A DNA stretch of 64,000 nucleotides from Segatella copri DSM 18205 (GCF_025151535.1 NZ_CP102288.1:811501-875500), one strand, 5' to 3'. Positions 8,480 through 18,563 are shown, numbered from the stretch's first letter. Notes: a model not told the origin generated them from the letters alone. Made by a program: numbers and translations.

Positions 8480-9982
8480 ATGAGTGACAGATTATACATT
8501 TTCGACACGACCCTCCGCGATGGCGAACAGGTTCCGGGATGTCAGTTGAACACAGTTGAGAAGATTCAGGTGGCAAAGCAACTGGAGCAGTTGGGCGTGG
8601 ATGTAATTGAGGCTGGATTTCCAATATCAAGTCCGGGCGACTTCAATTCAGTGGTAGAAATCTCTAAGGCTGTAACCTGGCCTACTATTTGTGCACTTAC
8701 CCGTGCCGTAGAAAAAGATATTGATTGTGCTGCTGAGGCTTTGCAGTATGCCAAGCATAAGAGAATCCATACCGGTATCGGTACCAGCGACAGTCATATC
8801 AAGTATAAGTTCAATTCTACCCGCGAGGAAATCATCGAACGTGCTGTAGCTGCTGTCAAGTATGCTAAAAAGTATGTTGAGGACGTAGAGTTCTATGCTG
8901 AGGATGCAGGCCGTACTGATAATGAGTATCTGGCTCGTGTCGTAGAGGCTGTTGTCAAGGCGGGTGCTACTGTAGTGAACATTCCTGATACTACAGGTTA
9001 TTGTTTGCCTGATGAATATGGTGACAAAATCAAGTATCTCATGGAGCATGTTGATGGCATTGACAAGGCACGCCTTTCTACCCACTGTCATAACGACCTC
9101 GGTATGGCTACTGCCAATACCCTGCAGGGTGTTTTGAATGGTGCACGCCAGGTTGAGGTTACCATCAATGGTATCGGTGAGCGTGCAGGTAATACTTCTC
9201 TCGAAGAGATTGCCATGATTCTGAAGTGTCACAAGCATATCAATATTGATACCAACATCAATACCACCAAGATTATTCCTACCTCACGCATGGTGAGCAG
9301 CCTGATGAATATGCCTGTCCAGCCGAACAAGGCTATCGTGGGTCGCAATGCGTTTGCTCATTCTTCCGGTATCCATCAGGATGGTGTCTTGAAGAATGTC
9401 CAGACTTACGAAATCATTGATCCTAAGGATGTGGGATTGGATGACAATGCTATCGTATTGACTGCCCGTTCAGGTCGTGCTGCATTGAAGTACCGTCTCC
9501 ATGTCAATGGTGTAGAGATAAATGATGAGGAGAAGCTCGACAAGATTTACAAGAAGTTCCTCCAACTGGCTGATAAGAAGAAGGAAGTTACCGATGAGGA
9601 TGTTTTGATGCTTGCCGGTGCTGATTCTGCTGATAAGCATGGTGTTCAGCTCGACTGGTTGCAGGTTACTACAGGTAAGGGCGTGAAGAGCGTGTCAAGT
9701 ATCGGTCTTGATATTGCAGGTCAGAAGTTTGAGGCTGCATCATCTGGTAACGGTCCGGTAGATGCTGCTATCAATGCTCTCAAGAAGGTCATCACCAAGG
9801 AGATGAACCTCAAGGAGTTCACCATCCAGGCTATCGACAAGGGCTCTGATGATGTGGGCAAGGTTCACATGCAGGTGGAATACGATGGTCATGTATATTA
9901 TGGCTTCGGTGCAGATACCGACATCGTTACGGCTTCTGTTGAGGCTTACATCGATTGTATCAACAAGTTCAAGGTAAGATAA
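8480..9982 (+). CDS. leuA: 2-isopropylmalate synthase
   Basis: 500 residues. It condenses acetyl-CoA with 2-oxoisovalerate, the first committed step of leucine synthesis, in the cytoplasm. The DRE-TIM signature [13 protein letters not shown] lies at residues 8-20, the metal-binding [14 protein letters not shown] motif around residue 200, and [13 protein letters not shown] around 234. The C-terminal regulatory domain (about 390-500) with [14 protein letters not shown] is present, as expected for a leucine feedback-inhibited enzyme. It is the first structural gene after the attenuator and is followed after 36 bp by leuC. Confidence 0.95.
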   Translation: MSDRLYIFDTTLRDGEQVPGCQLNTVEKIQVAKQLEQLGVDVIEAGFPISSPGDFNSVVEISKAVTWPTICALTRAVEKDIDCAAEALQYAKHKRIHTGIGTSDSHIKYKFNSTREEIIERAVAAVKYAKKYVEDVEFYAEDAGRTDNEYLARVVEAVVKAGATVVNIPDTTGYCLPDEYGDKIKYLMEHVDGIDKARLSTHCHNDLGMATANTLQGVLNGARQVEVTINGIGERAGNTSLEEIAMILKCHKHINIDTNINTTKIIPTSRMVSSLMNMPVQPNKAIVGRNAFAHSSGIHQDGVLKNVQTYEIIDPKDVGLDDNAIVLTARSGRAALKYRLHVNGVEINDEEKLDKIYKKFLQLADKKKEVTDEDVLMLAGADSADKHGVQLDWLQVTTGKGVKSVSSIGLDIAGQKFEAASSGNGPVDAAINALKKVITKEMNLKEFTIQAIDKGSDDVGKVHMQVEYDGHVYYGFGADTDIVTASVEAYIDCINKFKVR

Positions 9983-10018
9983 AATTAATTCAGATAAATA
10001 TATAATAAACAGGATATT

Positions 10019-11413
10019 ATGAATACATTATTCGACAAGATTTGGGACAAACACGTTGTCCAGATTGTTCCGGACGGTCCTACACAGCTTTACATCGACC
10101 GTCTCTATTGTCACGAAGTAACATCACCTCAGGCATTCGCTGGTATGCGAGCACGCGGACTCAAGATGTTCCGTCCAGACCAGATTTTCTGTATGCCTGA
10201 CCACAATACTCCAACCCACGATCAGGATAAACCAATCGAGGATCCTATCTCAAAGAAGCAGGTAGATACCTTGGCAAAGAATACCGCTGATTTCGGTGTA
10301 ACTCACTTTGCCATGAACACAAAGGATAATGGTATCATCCACGTAGTAGGTCCTGAGAAGGGTCTTTCTCTTCCTGGTATGACCATCGTTTGCGGTGACT
10401 CTCATACTTCTACTCATGGTGCCATGGGTGCCGTAGCTTTCGGTATCGGTACTTCTGAGGTCGAGATGGTGATGGCTTCACAATGTATTCTCCAGAGCAA
10501 GCCAAAGTCTATGCGCATCAGCATCAACGGTAAGCTCAGCAAGGGCGTTACTGCCAAGGACGTTGCTCTCTATCTGATGAGCCAGCTCACTACTTCTGGT
10601 GCTACCGGTTACTTCGTTGAGTACAGTGGCGATGTAGTGAAGGATATGTCTATGGAAGGTCGTCTTACACTCTGTAACCTCTCTATCGAGATGGGTGCCC
10701 GTGGTGGTTTCGTAGCTCCTGATGAGACAACATTCGAGTACATCAAGGGTCGTGAATATGCACCTAAGGGTGAAGAGTGGGACAAGGCTGTGGCTTACTG
10801 GAAGACCTTGAAGAGTGGCGATGATGCTGTATTCGACAAGGAGTTGACTTTCGAGGCAAAGGATATCGAACCACGTATCACCTATGGTACCAACCCAGGT
10901 ATGGGTATCGGCATTACCGGGAATATCCCAACTCTCGATGAGATTCCTGAGGAAGAGCAGGCTGGTTTCAAGAAGAGCCTCAACTACATGGGCTTCCAGC
11001 CAGGCGAGAAACTCGAGGGGCATCCTATCGATTATGTATTCTTGGGCGCATGTACCAATGGTCGTATTGAAGACTTCCGTGCTTTCGCTTCTCTTGTTAA
11101 AGGAAAGAAGAAGGCAGATGGTGTAACTGCTTGGCTTGTACCAGGTTCATGGTTGGTTGATAAACAAATACGTGAAGAGGGAATTGATAAGATTGTTGAG
11201 GCTGCCGGCTTCGAAATCCGTCAGCCTGGATGCTCTGCCTGCCTGGCAATGAACGATGATAAGATTCCTGCAGGCAAGTACTCTGTAAGTACATCCAACC
11301 GTAACTTCGAGGGTCGTCAGGGACCAGGTTCCCGCACCATCCTTGCCAGTCCATACGTAGCAGCTGCTGCCGCTATTACAGGTAAGATTACTGACCCAAG
11401 AGAGTTTATGTAA
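10019..11413 (+). CDS. leuC: 3-isopropylmalate dehydratase large subunit
   Basis: 464 residues, normal length for LeuC. With LeuD it isomerises 2-isopropylmalate to 3-isopropylmalate, using a [4Fe-4S] cluster. The cluster cysteines are visible in GACTNGR near residue 344 and in GCSACLAMN near residues 402-410. The active-site [15 protein letters not shown] motif is near residue 125 and the [18 protein letters not shown] tail is intact. It is followed by leuD after a 33-bp spacer with a short repetitive stretch (TGTTAAGTGTTCAATGTTAA type). Confidence 0.95.
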   Translation: MNTLFDKIWDKHVVQIVPDGPTQLYIDRLYCHEVTSPQAFAGMRARGLKMFRPDQIFCMPDHNTPTHDQDKPIEDPISKKQVDTLAKNTADFGVTHFAMNTKDNGIIHVVGPEKGLSLPGMTIVCGDSHTSTHGAMGAVAFGIGTSEVEMVMASQCILQSKPKSMRISINGKLSKGVTAKDVALYLMSQLTTSGATGYFVEYSGDVVKDMSMEGRLTLCNLSIEMGARGGFVAPDETTFEYIKGREYAPKGEEWDKAVAYWKTLKSGDDAVFDKELTFEAKDIEPRITYGTNPGMGIGITGNIPTLDEIPEEEQAGFKKSLNYMGFQPGEKLEGHPIDYVFLGACTNGRIEDFRAFASLVKGKKKADGVTAWLVPGSWLVDKQIREEGIDKIVEAAGFEIRQPGCSACLAMNDDKIPAGKYSVSTSNRNFEGRQGPGSRTILASPYVAAAAAITGKITDPREFM

Positions 11414-11446
11414 TGTTAAGTGTTCAATGTTAAATGTTAAATTGAA

Positions 11447-12037
11447 ATGAAACAGAAATTCAATGTAATTACATCAAGCTGCATTCCTCTTCCTTTGGAG
11501 AATGTAGATACAGACCAGATCATCCCAGCCCGTTTCCTCAAGGCCATCGATAAAGAGGGCATGGGCGACAACCTCTTCCGCGACTGGCGCTACAATGCCG
11601 ACGGAACTCCAAAGCCAGACTTCGTGATGAACGACCCTTCTTACAGTGGTGTCATCCTCGTAGCTGGCAAGAACTTCGGCTCCGGTTCTTCCCGTGAGCA
11701 CGCTGCCTGGGCTATCGCAGGTGCAGGCTTCCGTGTAGTCATCAGCTCTTTCTTTGCTGATATCCACAAGAACAACGAGTTGAACAACCTCGTATTGCCA
11801 GTAGTAGTAAGCGAGGAATTCCTGAAGGAACTCTTCGAGAGCATCGACAAGGATCACAAGACAGAGGTGAAGGTAGATCTTCCTAACCAGACTGTGACCA
11901 ATCTTGCTACCGGCAAGAGCGAGCACTTCGAAATCAACGGCTACAAGAAACACTGTTTGGAGAATGGTTTGGACGATGTAGACTTCCTCGTTCAGAACCG
12001 CGACAAGGTTGAGGCTTGGGAAGCTAAAAACAAGTAA
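11447..12037 (+). CDS. leuD: 3-isopropylmalate dehydratase small subunit
   Basis: 196 residues, the usual size for LeuD, the swivel-domain partner of LeuC. Visible motifs are PLPLENVDTDQIIPARFLK near the start and GKNFGSGSSREHAAWAI around residues 73-89, which binds the substrate. It lies directly after leuC and ends 2 bp before the next gene, so the two are probably translationally coupled. Confidence 0.95.
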   Translation: MKQKFNVITSSCIPLPLENVDTDQIIPARFLKAIDKEGMGDNLFRDWRYNADGTPKPDFVMNDPSYSGVILVAGKNFGSGSSREHAAWAIAGAGFRVVISSFFADIHKNNELNNLVLPVVVSEEFLKELFESIDKDHKTEVKVDLPNQTVTNLATGKSEHFEINGYKKHCLENGLDDVDFLVQNRDKVEAWEAKNK

Positions 12038-12039
12038 TT

Positions 12040-13638
12040 ATGAACGTTAACGCAAAGAGAGATAATTCCCGTATCAAGGAGATTGAAATCATGGACTGCA
12101 CGCTGCGCGACGGCGAGCAGACCAATGGTGTCAGTTTCCTTCCTCACGAGAAGTTGATGATAGCAAGAATGCTGTTGCACGACATCAATGTAGATCGCAT
12201 TGAGGTGGCTTCAGCGCGTGTGTCAGAAGGTGAAAAGGATGCTGTCGCTCGAATTTGCCGTTATGCTAAGACTATAGGTAAACTGGATTCCGTTGAGGTA
12301 TTGGGATTCGTGGATAACAACAAGAGTGTGGATTGGATTGCTGAATGCGGCGGTCATGTCATTAACCTCTTGGCTAAGGGTAGCTACAAGCACTGCACCC
12401 AGCAACTCAAGATGTCGCCAGAGGAGCATCTCGCTCATATCAAGCAGACCATCGGCTATGCTTTGAGCAAGGGATTCACCGTGAATCTCTACTTGGAGGA
12501 CTGGTCGAGCGGTATGCGTGACAGTCGTGACTATCTCTTCATGATGATGGATGAGTTGGTAAAACAGCCTATCAAGCGCTTCCTTCTTCCTGATACGTTG
12601 GGTATTCTGAACCCATTGCAGTGTGTGGAGTATATGCGCCAGATGGTGCGCCGTTATCCGAATTCTCACTTCGACTTCCATGCCCATAACGACTACGATC
12701 TGGCTGTGAGCAACTCGCTGGCTGCCGTATTGAGCGGTGCCAAGGGTCTTCACGTTACCGTGAATGGTCTAGGTGAGCGTTGTGGCAATGCACCATTGGC
12801 AAGTGTTCAGGTGATTCTGAAAGACATGTTCGAGGCAAAGACCAATATTAAGGAAGACCGTCTGAACGATATTTCCCGATTGGTTGAAGGATATAGTGGC
12901 ATTGCCGTGGCTCCGAATACTCCGGTAGTAGGAGACAACGTCTTTACTCAGGTAGCTGGTGTGCATGCCGATGGTGACAACAAGGACAAGCTTTATTGCA
13001 ACGACCTGGTACCTGAGCGTTTCGGCAGACATCGTGAGTATGCGTTGGGTAAGAACTCTGGCAAGGCGAATATCGTGCAGAACCTCAATGAACTGGGATT
13101 GGAACTGACGCCTGAGCAGACCAAGGCGGTGACCAAGCGAATCACAGAACTCGGTGACCGTAAGGAACTGGTAACCCAGGACGACCTGCCATACATCGTG
13201 AGTGATGTGTTGAAGCATGGAGCTCCAGAGGATAAGGTGAAACTGGTAAGTTACATGGTATCAACCTCATACGGTTTGAAGCCTATAGCCAGCGTGAAGG
13301 TAGAAATAGAGGGTAAAGAGTATGAAGACCAGAGCTCCGGTGATGGTCAGTATGATGCTTTCGTGAAAGCTCTCCGCAATATCTACAAGGTGAAGCTCGG
13401 CAAGACCTTCCCTAAGCTCGACAACTATCAGGTAACTATCCCACCTGGTGGTCGTACAGATGCCCTCGTTCAGACCGTCATTACCTGGCGTGAAGGAGAT
13501 CGTATCTGGCGCACCCGAGGCTTGGATGCTGACCAGACAGAAGCAGCTATCAAGGCAACGCTGAAGATGATTAATATGTATGAGGCAGATAAGAGCGACG
13601 ATCAGGCTGTTTCGCCTCGAAATCTTGATATGGAATAA
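12040..13638 (+). CDS. cimA: LeuA-family synthase, probable citramalate synthase
   Basis: 532 residues of the DRE-TIM metallolyase family. MDCTLRDGEQTNGVSF (about 18-33) is the nucleotide and metal site, FDFHAHNDYDLAVSN (about 210-224) the second metal motif, and NGLGERCGNAPL follows. The C-terminal regulatory domain is present (about 400-520). It differs from LeuA in this operon by TNGVSF after the DGEQ motif and by a longer tail, and resembles the alpha-isopropylmalate/citramalate synthases annotated in Bacteroides. Citramalate synthase condenses pyruvate with acetyl-CoA and feeds isoleucine synthesis through LeuCDB, which fits a second synthase inside a leu operon and the Ile-rich leader peptide. 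The substrate is inferred; a second 2-isopropylmalate synthase or a homocitrate-type enzyme remains possible. Confidence 0.65.
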   Translation: MNVNAKRDNSRIKEIEIMDCTLRDGEQTNGVSFLPHEKLMIARMLLHDINVDRIEVASARVSEGEKDAVARICRYAKTIGKLDSVEVLGFVDNNKSVDWIAECGGHVINLLAKGSYKHCTQQLKMSPEEHLAHIKQTIGYALSKGFTVNLYLEDWSSGMRDSRDYLFMMMDELVKQPIKRFLLPDTLGILNPLQCVEYMRQMVRRYPNSHFDFHAHNDYDLAVSNSLAAVLSGAKGLHVTVNGLGERCGNAPLASVQVILKDMFEAKTNIKEDRLNDISRLVEGYSGIAVAPNTPVVGDNVFTQVAGVHADGDNKDKLYCNDLVPERFGRHREYALGKNSGKANIVQNLNELGLELTPEQTKAVTKRITELGDRKELVTQDDLPYIVSDVLKHGAPEDKVKLVSYMVSTSYGLKPIASVKVEIEGKEYEDQSSGDGQYDAFVKALRNIYKVKLGKTFPKLDNYQVTIPPGGRTDALVQTVITWREGDRIWRTRGLDADQTEAAIKATLKMINMYEADKSDDQAVSPRNLDME

Positions 13639-13720
13639 TATCTCCGAAGATTACGAAATTATCTCCGAAGATTACAGAATTATCTCCGAAGATTACGAAA
13701 ATATCTCCGAAGGTTTCTAT
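13637..13720. repeat. Tandem array, 21-bp unit x 4
   Basis: Four head-to-tail copies of a 21-bp unit of the type ATTATCTCCGAAGATTACGAA at 13637, 13658, 13679 and 13700; the last copy is diverged after its first 13 bases. The array begins at the stop codon of the preceding gene. An ORF reads through it as SEDYEIISEDYR repeats, but it has no start context and looks fortuitous. Confidence 0.85.
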
Positions 13721-13727
13721 TCAGCAG

Positions 13728-13820
13728 CACGCCCTGAAGGGGCAGAAGCTCCTAGCCCAGGGTAACACCCTGGGTATAAGATAGCATTTAGCAATGCGCC
13801 CTGTAAGGGCAAAAGCTTTA
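13728..13820. repeat. REP-like palindromic element inside the leu operon
   Basis: Three small palindromes lie in a row: GCCCTGAAGGGGC at about 13731-13743, CCCAGGG/TAACA/CCCTGGG at 13756-13774, and GCCCT/GTA/AGGGC at 13798-13810. The outer two are followed by near-identical GGGCA(A/G)AAGCT sequences, so the element looks like two related half-units around a central hairpin. The same 7-bp central arms recur at 36863-36885. The organisation resembles repetitive extragenic palindromes. Confidence 0.6.
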
Positions 13821-13857
13821 ATCATTCAAAAAATAAACAATTAAAAAATCAGATAAG

Positions 13858-14919
13858 ATGAAATTAAACATTGCAGTTCTCGCCGGTGATGGTATCGGAC
13901 CAGAGATTATGAAGCAGGGCGTAGCAGTTATGCAGGCCATTGCAGAGAAGTTCAACCACGAGTTTACTTATAACGAGGCTATCTGCGGCGCTCACGCCAT
14001 CGACGAGGTAGGTGATCCATTCCCAGAGGAGACCTTCAAGACTTGTATGGATGCTGATGCTGTACTCTTCGCAGCCGTTGGCGACCCACGTTTCGACAAC
14101 AACCCTACAGCCAAGGTTCGTCCTGAGCAGGGTTTGCTCGCTATGCGTAAGAAGTTGGGCCTCTTCGCCAATGTTCGCCCAGTAGCCACATTCGATTGCC
14201 TGCTCCACAAGTCACCATTGAAGGATGAACTCCTGAAGGGTGCTGACTTCGTAGTTATCCGCGAGTTGACTGGCGGTATGTATTTCGGTGAGAAGTATCA
14301 GGATAACGATAAGGCATACGATACAGATATCTATACCCGTCCTGAGATTGAGCGCATCCTGAAGGTAGCTTTCGAGTTTGCCATGAAGCGCAACAAGCAC
14401 TTGACAGTAGTAGATAAGGCAAACGTATTGGCATCTTCTCGTCTCTGGCGTCAGATTGCCAAGGAGATGGAGCCACAGTATCCTGAGGTAAACACCGATT
14501 ATATGTTCATCGACAACGCTTCTATGCGCGTATTGACTGAGCCTACATTCTTCGATGTTATTGTTACAGAGAATACCTTCGGTGATATCCTGACCGATGA
14601 GACTTCTTGCATCACCGGTTCTATGGGCTTGCAGCCATCTAGCTCTCTCGGTGAGCACACACCATTGTTCGAGCCTGTTCATGGTTCATGGCCACAGGCA
14701 GCTGGCAAGAACCTGGCTAACCCAGTAGCTCAGATTCTTTCTGCAGCTATGTTGTTAGAGCACTTCGGCTTGAACGAGGAGGGCGCCTTGATCCGCAAGG
14801 CAGTAGATGCTTCTCTCGATGCCAATGTCCGCACACCTGAAATTCAGGTTGAGGGTGGTGCTCAGTATGGCACAACTGAGGTTGGTGCATGGATCGTTAA
14901 CTGGATTAAGAATGCTTAA
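13858..14919 (+). CDS. leuB: 3-isopropylmalate dehydrogenase
   Basis: 353 residues, standard LeuB length. It oxidatively decarboxylates 3-isopropylmalate with NAD. Visible motifs are [18 protein letters not shown] start, [21 protein letters not shown] (substrate arginines, about residues 83-103), the [16 protein letters not shown]ys/metal region near 182, and [20 protein letters not shown] near 240, which carries the metal-binding aspartates. It is the last gene of the leu operon, separated from the synthase by 219 bp of repeats and followed by a strong terminator. Confidence 0.96.
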   Translation: MKLNIAVLAGDGIGPEIMKQGVAVMQAIAEKFNHEFTYNEAICGAHAIDEVGDPFPEETFKTCMDADAVLFAAVGDPRFDNNPTAKVRPEQGLLAMRKKLGLFANVRPVATFDCLLHKSPLKDELLKGADFVVIRELTGGMYFGEKYQDNDKAYDTDIYTRPEIERILKVAFEFAMKRNKHLTVVDKANVLASSRLWRQIAKEMEPQYPEVNTDYMFIDNASMRVLTEPTFFDVIVTENTFGDILTDETSCITGSMGLQPSSSLGEHTPLFEPVHGSWPQAAGKNLANPVAQILSAAMLLEHFGLNEEGALIRKAVDASLDANVRTPEIQVEGGAQYGTTEVGAWIVNWIKNA

Positions 14920-14975
14920 TCTGTAAATGGATTTTTCGGCGCTGGATGAATTTTCTATCCAGATGCTTTATAGAT

Positions 14976-15015
14976 AAAAGCCTTAAGAGGAGTGTTTCTT
15001 TCTCTTAAGGCTTTT
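14976..15015 (+). terminator. leu operon terminator
   Basis: AAAAGCCTTAAGAG (14976-14989) and CTCTTAAGGCTTTT (15002-15015) form a perfect 14-bp stem around a 12-nt loop and end in a T tract. The inner GCCTT/AAGGC arms resemble those of the leu attenuator terminator. Confidence 0.85.
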
Positions 15016-15085
15016 CTTGTTGATTGTCCTGTCTTTCTGAAATTTAGTTCTTTTTGTAAAGTCAAATAAGTTTTATAGTTTTTTA

Positions 15086-15117
15086 TTTGGCAGTTTGCGA
15101 AAGTCTTCTTAACTTTG
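15086..15117 (+). promoter_or_regulatory. Promoter immediately abutting the TPR gene start
   Basis: TTTG at 15086-15089 and TAACTTTG at 15110-15117 are 20 bp apart, a full consensus match. The predicted start of transcription (about 15121-15124) coincides with the ATG at 15122, so the mRNA would be leaderless or nearly so. Confidence 0.7.
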
Positions 15118-15121
15118 CACC

Positions 15122-15835
15122 ATGAAAAGTTTTTATACATTATTATTGGCATCGATGGTTTCTTTGTCTGTATCTGCGCAGAACGTAGATGCCGACAAGG
15201 CACGTGCTGCTCAGAATCAAGCCTTGCGCGATTCACTCTCCAAGGCTACAGAAGTGCTTGCATATCATCCCGATAGTATCGATCTGCGACTGAAAAAGGC
15301 TGCTTGGAATATCCAGTTGGAGCAATGGCAATATGCGAAGGATGATCTTGATAAGGTACTCTTTCTGAACAATACCAATATCGCCGGTTTGTTCTATCGT
15401 GCCTTTGTCAATGAGAAGTTGCTCCGTTATAACTTTGCACGTCTAGATTATCAGAATCTTCTGGTACTTGTTCCTGGCAACTTCCAGGCGCAACTCGGTC
15501 TGGCTTTGCTCAATGAGAAAGATAAGCATTATACCGAGGCTTACGATGGCATTAACAGTCTGATAGAGCAGTATCCTGACAGTGCGATGGCTTATGCTGC
15601 AAGAGGTGGCATGGAGAAGGAGAGGGGTATGCTTGAGCTGGCAGAGTTTGATTACGCCAAGGCGATGGAGTTGGATGCCGGTAATGAGGATTTTGCTTTC
15701 AATCATGTAGACATCCTGATTCTGCTTGGAAGAAAGGACGAAGCCTATCGTGATTTGAAGAAACTGCTCGATGCCGGTTGTCAGCCAGGTCGTTTGCAGA
15801 ATTTCTATGCAAGGTTGAAAAAGAAGAAAAAGTAG
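15122..15835 (+). CDS. Secreted tetratricopeptide-repeat protein
   Basis: 237 residues. A signal peptide occupies about residues 1-19 (FYTLLLASMVSLSVSAQ), so the protein is periplasmic. The mature part is made of helix pairs with TPR character, e.g. YHPDSIDLRLKKAAWNIQL, LFYRAFVNEKLLRYNFARLDY, MAYAARGGMEKERGMLELA, ending in a Lys run. TPRs bind proteins; the partner is unknown. The start is fixed by the signal peptide, which makes the closely abutting promoter noteworthy. It is followed after 28 bp by the metallophosphoesterase gene. Confidence 0.75.
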   Translation: MKSFYTLLLASMVSLSVSAQNVDADKARAAQNQALRDSLSKATEVLAYHPDSIDLRLKKAAWNIQLEQWQYAKDDLDKVLFLNNTNIAGLFYRAFVNEKLLRYNFARLDYQNLLVLVPGNFQAQLGLALLNEKDKHYTEAYDGINSLIEQYPDSAMAYAARGGMEKERGMLELAEFDYAKAMELDAGNEDFAFNHVDILILLGRKDEAYRDLKKLLDAGCQPGRLQNFYARLKKKKK

Positions 15836-15863
15836 TATTTCAGAGTTATAAAAAGGAGTTTTA

Positions 15864-16697
15864 ATGATTAATAAGACAAGAATGCATAAAATTATTTCCT
15901 ATATCCTGTCTGTTTGTTGTCTCTGTATGATGGCATCCTGCGATACCGTCTTCGATGTTCACCCGTATGATGTGCAAATCGATGGGGCAAGAAACTTGAA
16001 TGTTACCAATATTCAGAAGATTGAGGCTGCAGTCAAGTCGAAAGATACAATCCGTTTTGCTATGATCAGTGATTCGCACCAGTGGTTGGATGATTTGAAG
16101 AGTGAGGTTAATGATATCAATCGCCGCAGTGATTCCCTCGATTTCGTGATTCATTGTGGAGACCTTACCGACTTTGGTGCTACCCGTGAGTTTCAGTGGA
16201 CCCGTGACCATCTTCAGAAGTTGAAGATACCTTTCGTGGCTCTGCTGGGTAATCATGACTGTTTGGGAACAGGTAACCAGTCTTATCAGAAAATCTTTGG
16301 TAATCCGGATTTCAGTTTCATCGCCGGTAAGGTAAAGTTTGTCTGTCTCAATACCAATGCCATAGAGTTTGACTATTCCCGCCCTGTACCTAATTTCGAT
16401 TTCATGGAAGAGCAGGTTAAGGCAGATGCAGATGACTTTTCGCGTACCATTGTCTGTATGCATGCTGCCCCTTATTCAGAGCAGTTTAATAATAATGTAG
16501 CTAAGGTCTTCAATTTTTATACGCATCAGTTCCCAGGTTTGATGTGCTGCCTTTACGGTCATGGTCATCATACCAAGCAAGAAGATATTTATGGCGATGG
16601 CATTATCTATTATCAGGTGGCCAATGCCGCTAAGCATCAGTACTATATATTCACCATTACTCCAACAGATTATCGTTATGAAATTATTGAGTTTTAA
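15864..16697 (+). CDS. Calcineurin-like metallophosphoesterase lipoprotein
   Basis: 277 residues. A lipoprotein signal ends at MMASC (Cys26), so the enzyme is anchored outside the cytoplasm. The metallophosphoesterase motifs follow in order: MISDSHQW (D-x-H), VIHCGDLTDF (G-D), LLGNHDCLG (G-N-H-D), CMHAAPYS and GHGHH (G-H-x-H). These bind the two metals. The substrate is unknown. An AAGGAG-like ribosome site lies just before 15864; an alternative start is Met7. It overlaps the next gene by 20 bp, indicating an operon with its two neighbours. Confidence 0.8.
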   Translation: MINKTRMHKIISYILSVCCLCMMASCDTVFDVHPYDVQIDGARNLNVTNIQKIEAAVKSKDTIRFAMISDSHQWLDDLKSEVNDINRRSDSLDFVIHCGDLTDFGATREFQWTRDHLQKLKIPFVALLGNHDCLGTGNQSYQKIFGNPDFSFIAGKVKFVCLNTNAIEFDYSRPVPNFDFMEEQVKADADDFSRTIVCMHAAPYSEQFNNNVAKVFNFYTHQFPGLMCCLYGHGHHTKQEDIYGDGIIYYQVANAAKHQYYIFTITPTDYRYEIIEF

Positions 16698-17403
16698 GCA
16701 TATATTCATTCTGGGAGCTTTGCTTGCTGCAGGTTCTGTACAGGTTCATGCTGCCGATGAGGTTACCGGGAAAAGTGAGGAGTTGGAACTGACGGATAGT
16801 ATTGTTCATGATACTCTGGTGTTGGCGGATGGCAAACTGACCCGATATGACCGCCGCGTCATGCGCTACCGTAAGCATTGGGATTTGCTGATACCTACTA
16901 GTGGCATCATTCAGACCTGTGGCAATATGGGTATCATTTCGCTGGGTATCGGGTGGGAATATGGTAAGCGCCGCCAGTGGGAAACGCAGCTCTTGTTTGG
17001 CTACATCCCGAAGTTCAGTTCTGACGATGAGAAGTTAACCATGACGCTCAAGGAGAATTTCATTCCTTGGCGTCGTAATATAGGTAAGGGCTGGTGGTTT
17101 GAACCGCTGGAGTGCAGCCTGTATTTCAATACGGTGTTCGGACATGATTTCTGGACTAAGCAGCCTACCAAGTATGAAAGCGGCTACTATCCGTTCTCTA
17201 CCAGAGTCCGTCCTAATATCGCCTTGGGTGAACGTTTTAAGTATGATATTCCGCACAATAAACGTAAGCGTATCAAGAGTATTACGTTCTTCTATGAGTT
17301 GGGTACAACGGATATCTACTTTATGCGTTTCTACCGTAATGGCAATGCCGGTTTCTGGGATGTCTTCGGCCTCTCTATCGGTGCCAAGGTGCAGTACCTT
17401 TAA
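16678..17403 (+). CDS. Secreted or outer-membrane protein of unknown function
   Basis: 241 residues with a signal peptide (KLLSFKHIFILGALLAAGSVQVHA). The open frame extends upstream to 16561 but that part is non-coding in character; Met at 16678 gives a proper signal peptide and overlaps the metallophosphoesterase gene by 20 bp. The mature protein alternates aromatic and polar residues in short strands (GMGIISLGIGWEYGKRRQWE, TQLLFGYIPKF, ending FGLSIGAKVQYL) and ends on a leucine after a strand, as outer-membrane barrels often do. I do not recognise the family. Its stop overlaps the convergent aminotransferase stop by a shared TTAA. Confidence 0.65.
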   Translation: MKLLSFKHIFILGALLAAGSVQVHAADEVTGKSEELELTDSIVHDTLVLADGKLTRYDRRVMRYRKHWDLLIPTSGIIQTCGNMGIISLGIGWEYGKRRQWETQLLFGYIPKFSSDDEKLTMTLKENFIPWRRNIGKGWWFEPLECSLYFNTVFGHDFWTKQPTKYESGYYPFSTRVRPNIALGERFKYDIPHNKRKRIKSITFFYELGTTDIYFMRFYRNGNAGFWDVFGLSIGAKVQYL

Positions 17404-18563
17404 ACCAAGAACTGGTTGATGAGTTTGCTTACTCTGATGATATCTTCATCGTTGAGCGATGAGTTGCAAGGCAGACTCAGTTCTTCGTCAGCTATTCTCT
17501 TGGCTACCGGAAATTCCAGATGATTCATTTCCGGATAGCATGGCTGCAGATAGGGTGGGCGGAAGTAATGAATCTTTGTGCCGACCCCATTCTCAGCCAG
17601 GAAAGCTTTCAGTTGGTCTCGTTTCGGGGTAAGGAAAGGGAAGACGTGGAAAACATTTTCATGAGCAGGAGAGAGGAGTTTCGCAGCGATGCATCTGTCC
17701 TTGATATCGTCATCCAGATGCTCCAGATATAGCTGTACCTGTCTGTATCTCGCTTTCTGTTCGTTTTCAGGATATTGCAGTTTCACATTCAGTACCGCAG
17801 CCTGAATCTCATCCATGCGCGAGTTGACGCCCTGGTATATGAAGATGCCGTCTTCTATCTTTCCATATTCGTGTAGTGACATGATGGCTTTCGCCAATTC
17901 CCTGTTATTGGTAGTTACAGCTCCTGCATCTCCCAATGCTCCCAGATTCTTGCTAGGATAAAAACTGTGGGCGGCAGCATCCGAAAGATTGCCGGTATAT
18001 CTTCTTTTCGATGGTTTTTCAGAAGAATCAGCTAGAGTAGTGGAGCATCCGAATCCCTGCGCATTGTCTTCGAAAAGCAAGAGATGATGCTTCTTGCAGA
18101 TTTCAGCAATCTTCGGAGTCCATGCCAGTTTGCCATAGAGATGAACAATCATGATGGCTTTGGTCTTCGGTGTGATTCGGGCTTCTATCAGTTGGTCATC
18201 TATCTGTAATGTATCGATATTGGCATCCACCAATACAGGAGTCAGTCCTACGCTGCTGATGGCAAGTACGGTAGCGAAATAAGTGTTGGCAGGCACAATC
18301 ACCTCATCACCTTTCTGTAACTTTCCGATAGCCAGTTCGCCCATCAGCATCAGCTTGAGCGCATCCGTCCCGTTAGCGCAGCTGATGCAGTATTCAGTAC
18401 CGATAAACTGTGCATACGATTTCTCAAACCTTTTTACGGCTTCACCTTGCAGATACCATCCGCTGTTGACCACCTTGTTGATAGCATCCTTTATCTCCTT
18501 CTCGTAAGGCTCATTGATAGCCTTCAGGTCGAGATAAGGAATCTTCTTTACTTCTGTTTCCAT
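17400..18563 (-). CDS. DegT/DnrJ/EryC1-type sugar aminotransferase
   Basis: 387 residues of the PLP-dependent aminotransferases that add an amino group to keto-sugars bound to nucleotides. SCANGTDALKL (about 61-71) binds the cofactor phosphate, FEDNAQGFG (164-172) holds the aspartate that contacts the PLP ring nitrogen, and Lys205 in SFYPSKNLGALGDAG is the Schiff-base lysine. The closest style is that of FdtB/QdtB-type 3-aminotransferases, but the sugar is not predictable. It is separated from the polysaccharide locus by about 1 kb with a terminator, so it has its own promoter and may act in that or another glycan pathway. Confidence 0.85.
   Translation of the reverse strand: METEVKKIPYLDLKAINEPYEKEIKDAINKVVNSGWYLQGEAVKRFEKSYAQFIGTEYCISCANGTDALKLMLMGELAIGKLQKGDEVIVPANTYFATVLAISSVGLTPVLVDANIDTLQIDDQLIEARITPKTKAIMIVHLYGKLAWTPKIAEICKKHHLLLFEDNAQGFGCSTTLADSSEKPSKRRYTGNLSDAAAHSFYPSKNLGALGDAGAVTTNNRELAKAIMSLHEYGKIEDGIFIYQGVNSRMDEIQAAVLNVKLQYPENEQKARYRQVQLYLEHLDDDIKDRCIAAKLLSPAHENVFHVFPFLTPKRDQLKAFLAENGVGTKIHYFRPPYLQPCYPEMNHLEFPVAKRIADEELSLPCNSSLNDEDIIRVSKLINQFLV

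Noticed and set aside
13580..13765. ORF encoding repeated SEDYxIISEDY residues
   Set aside because: It arises from the 21-bp array and the REP-like element, starts inside the upstream gene and has no ribosome site of its own.
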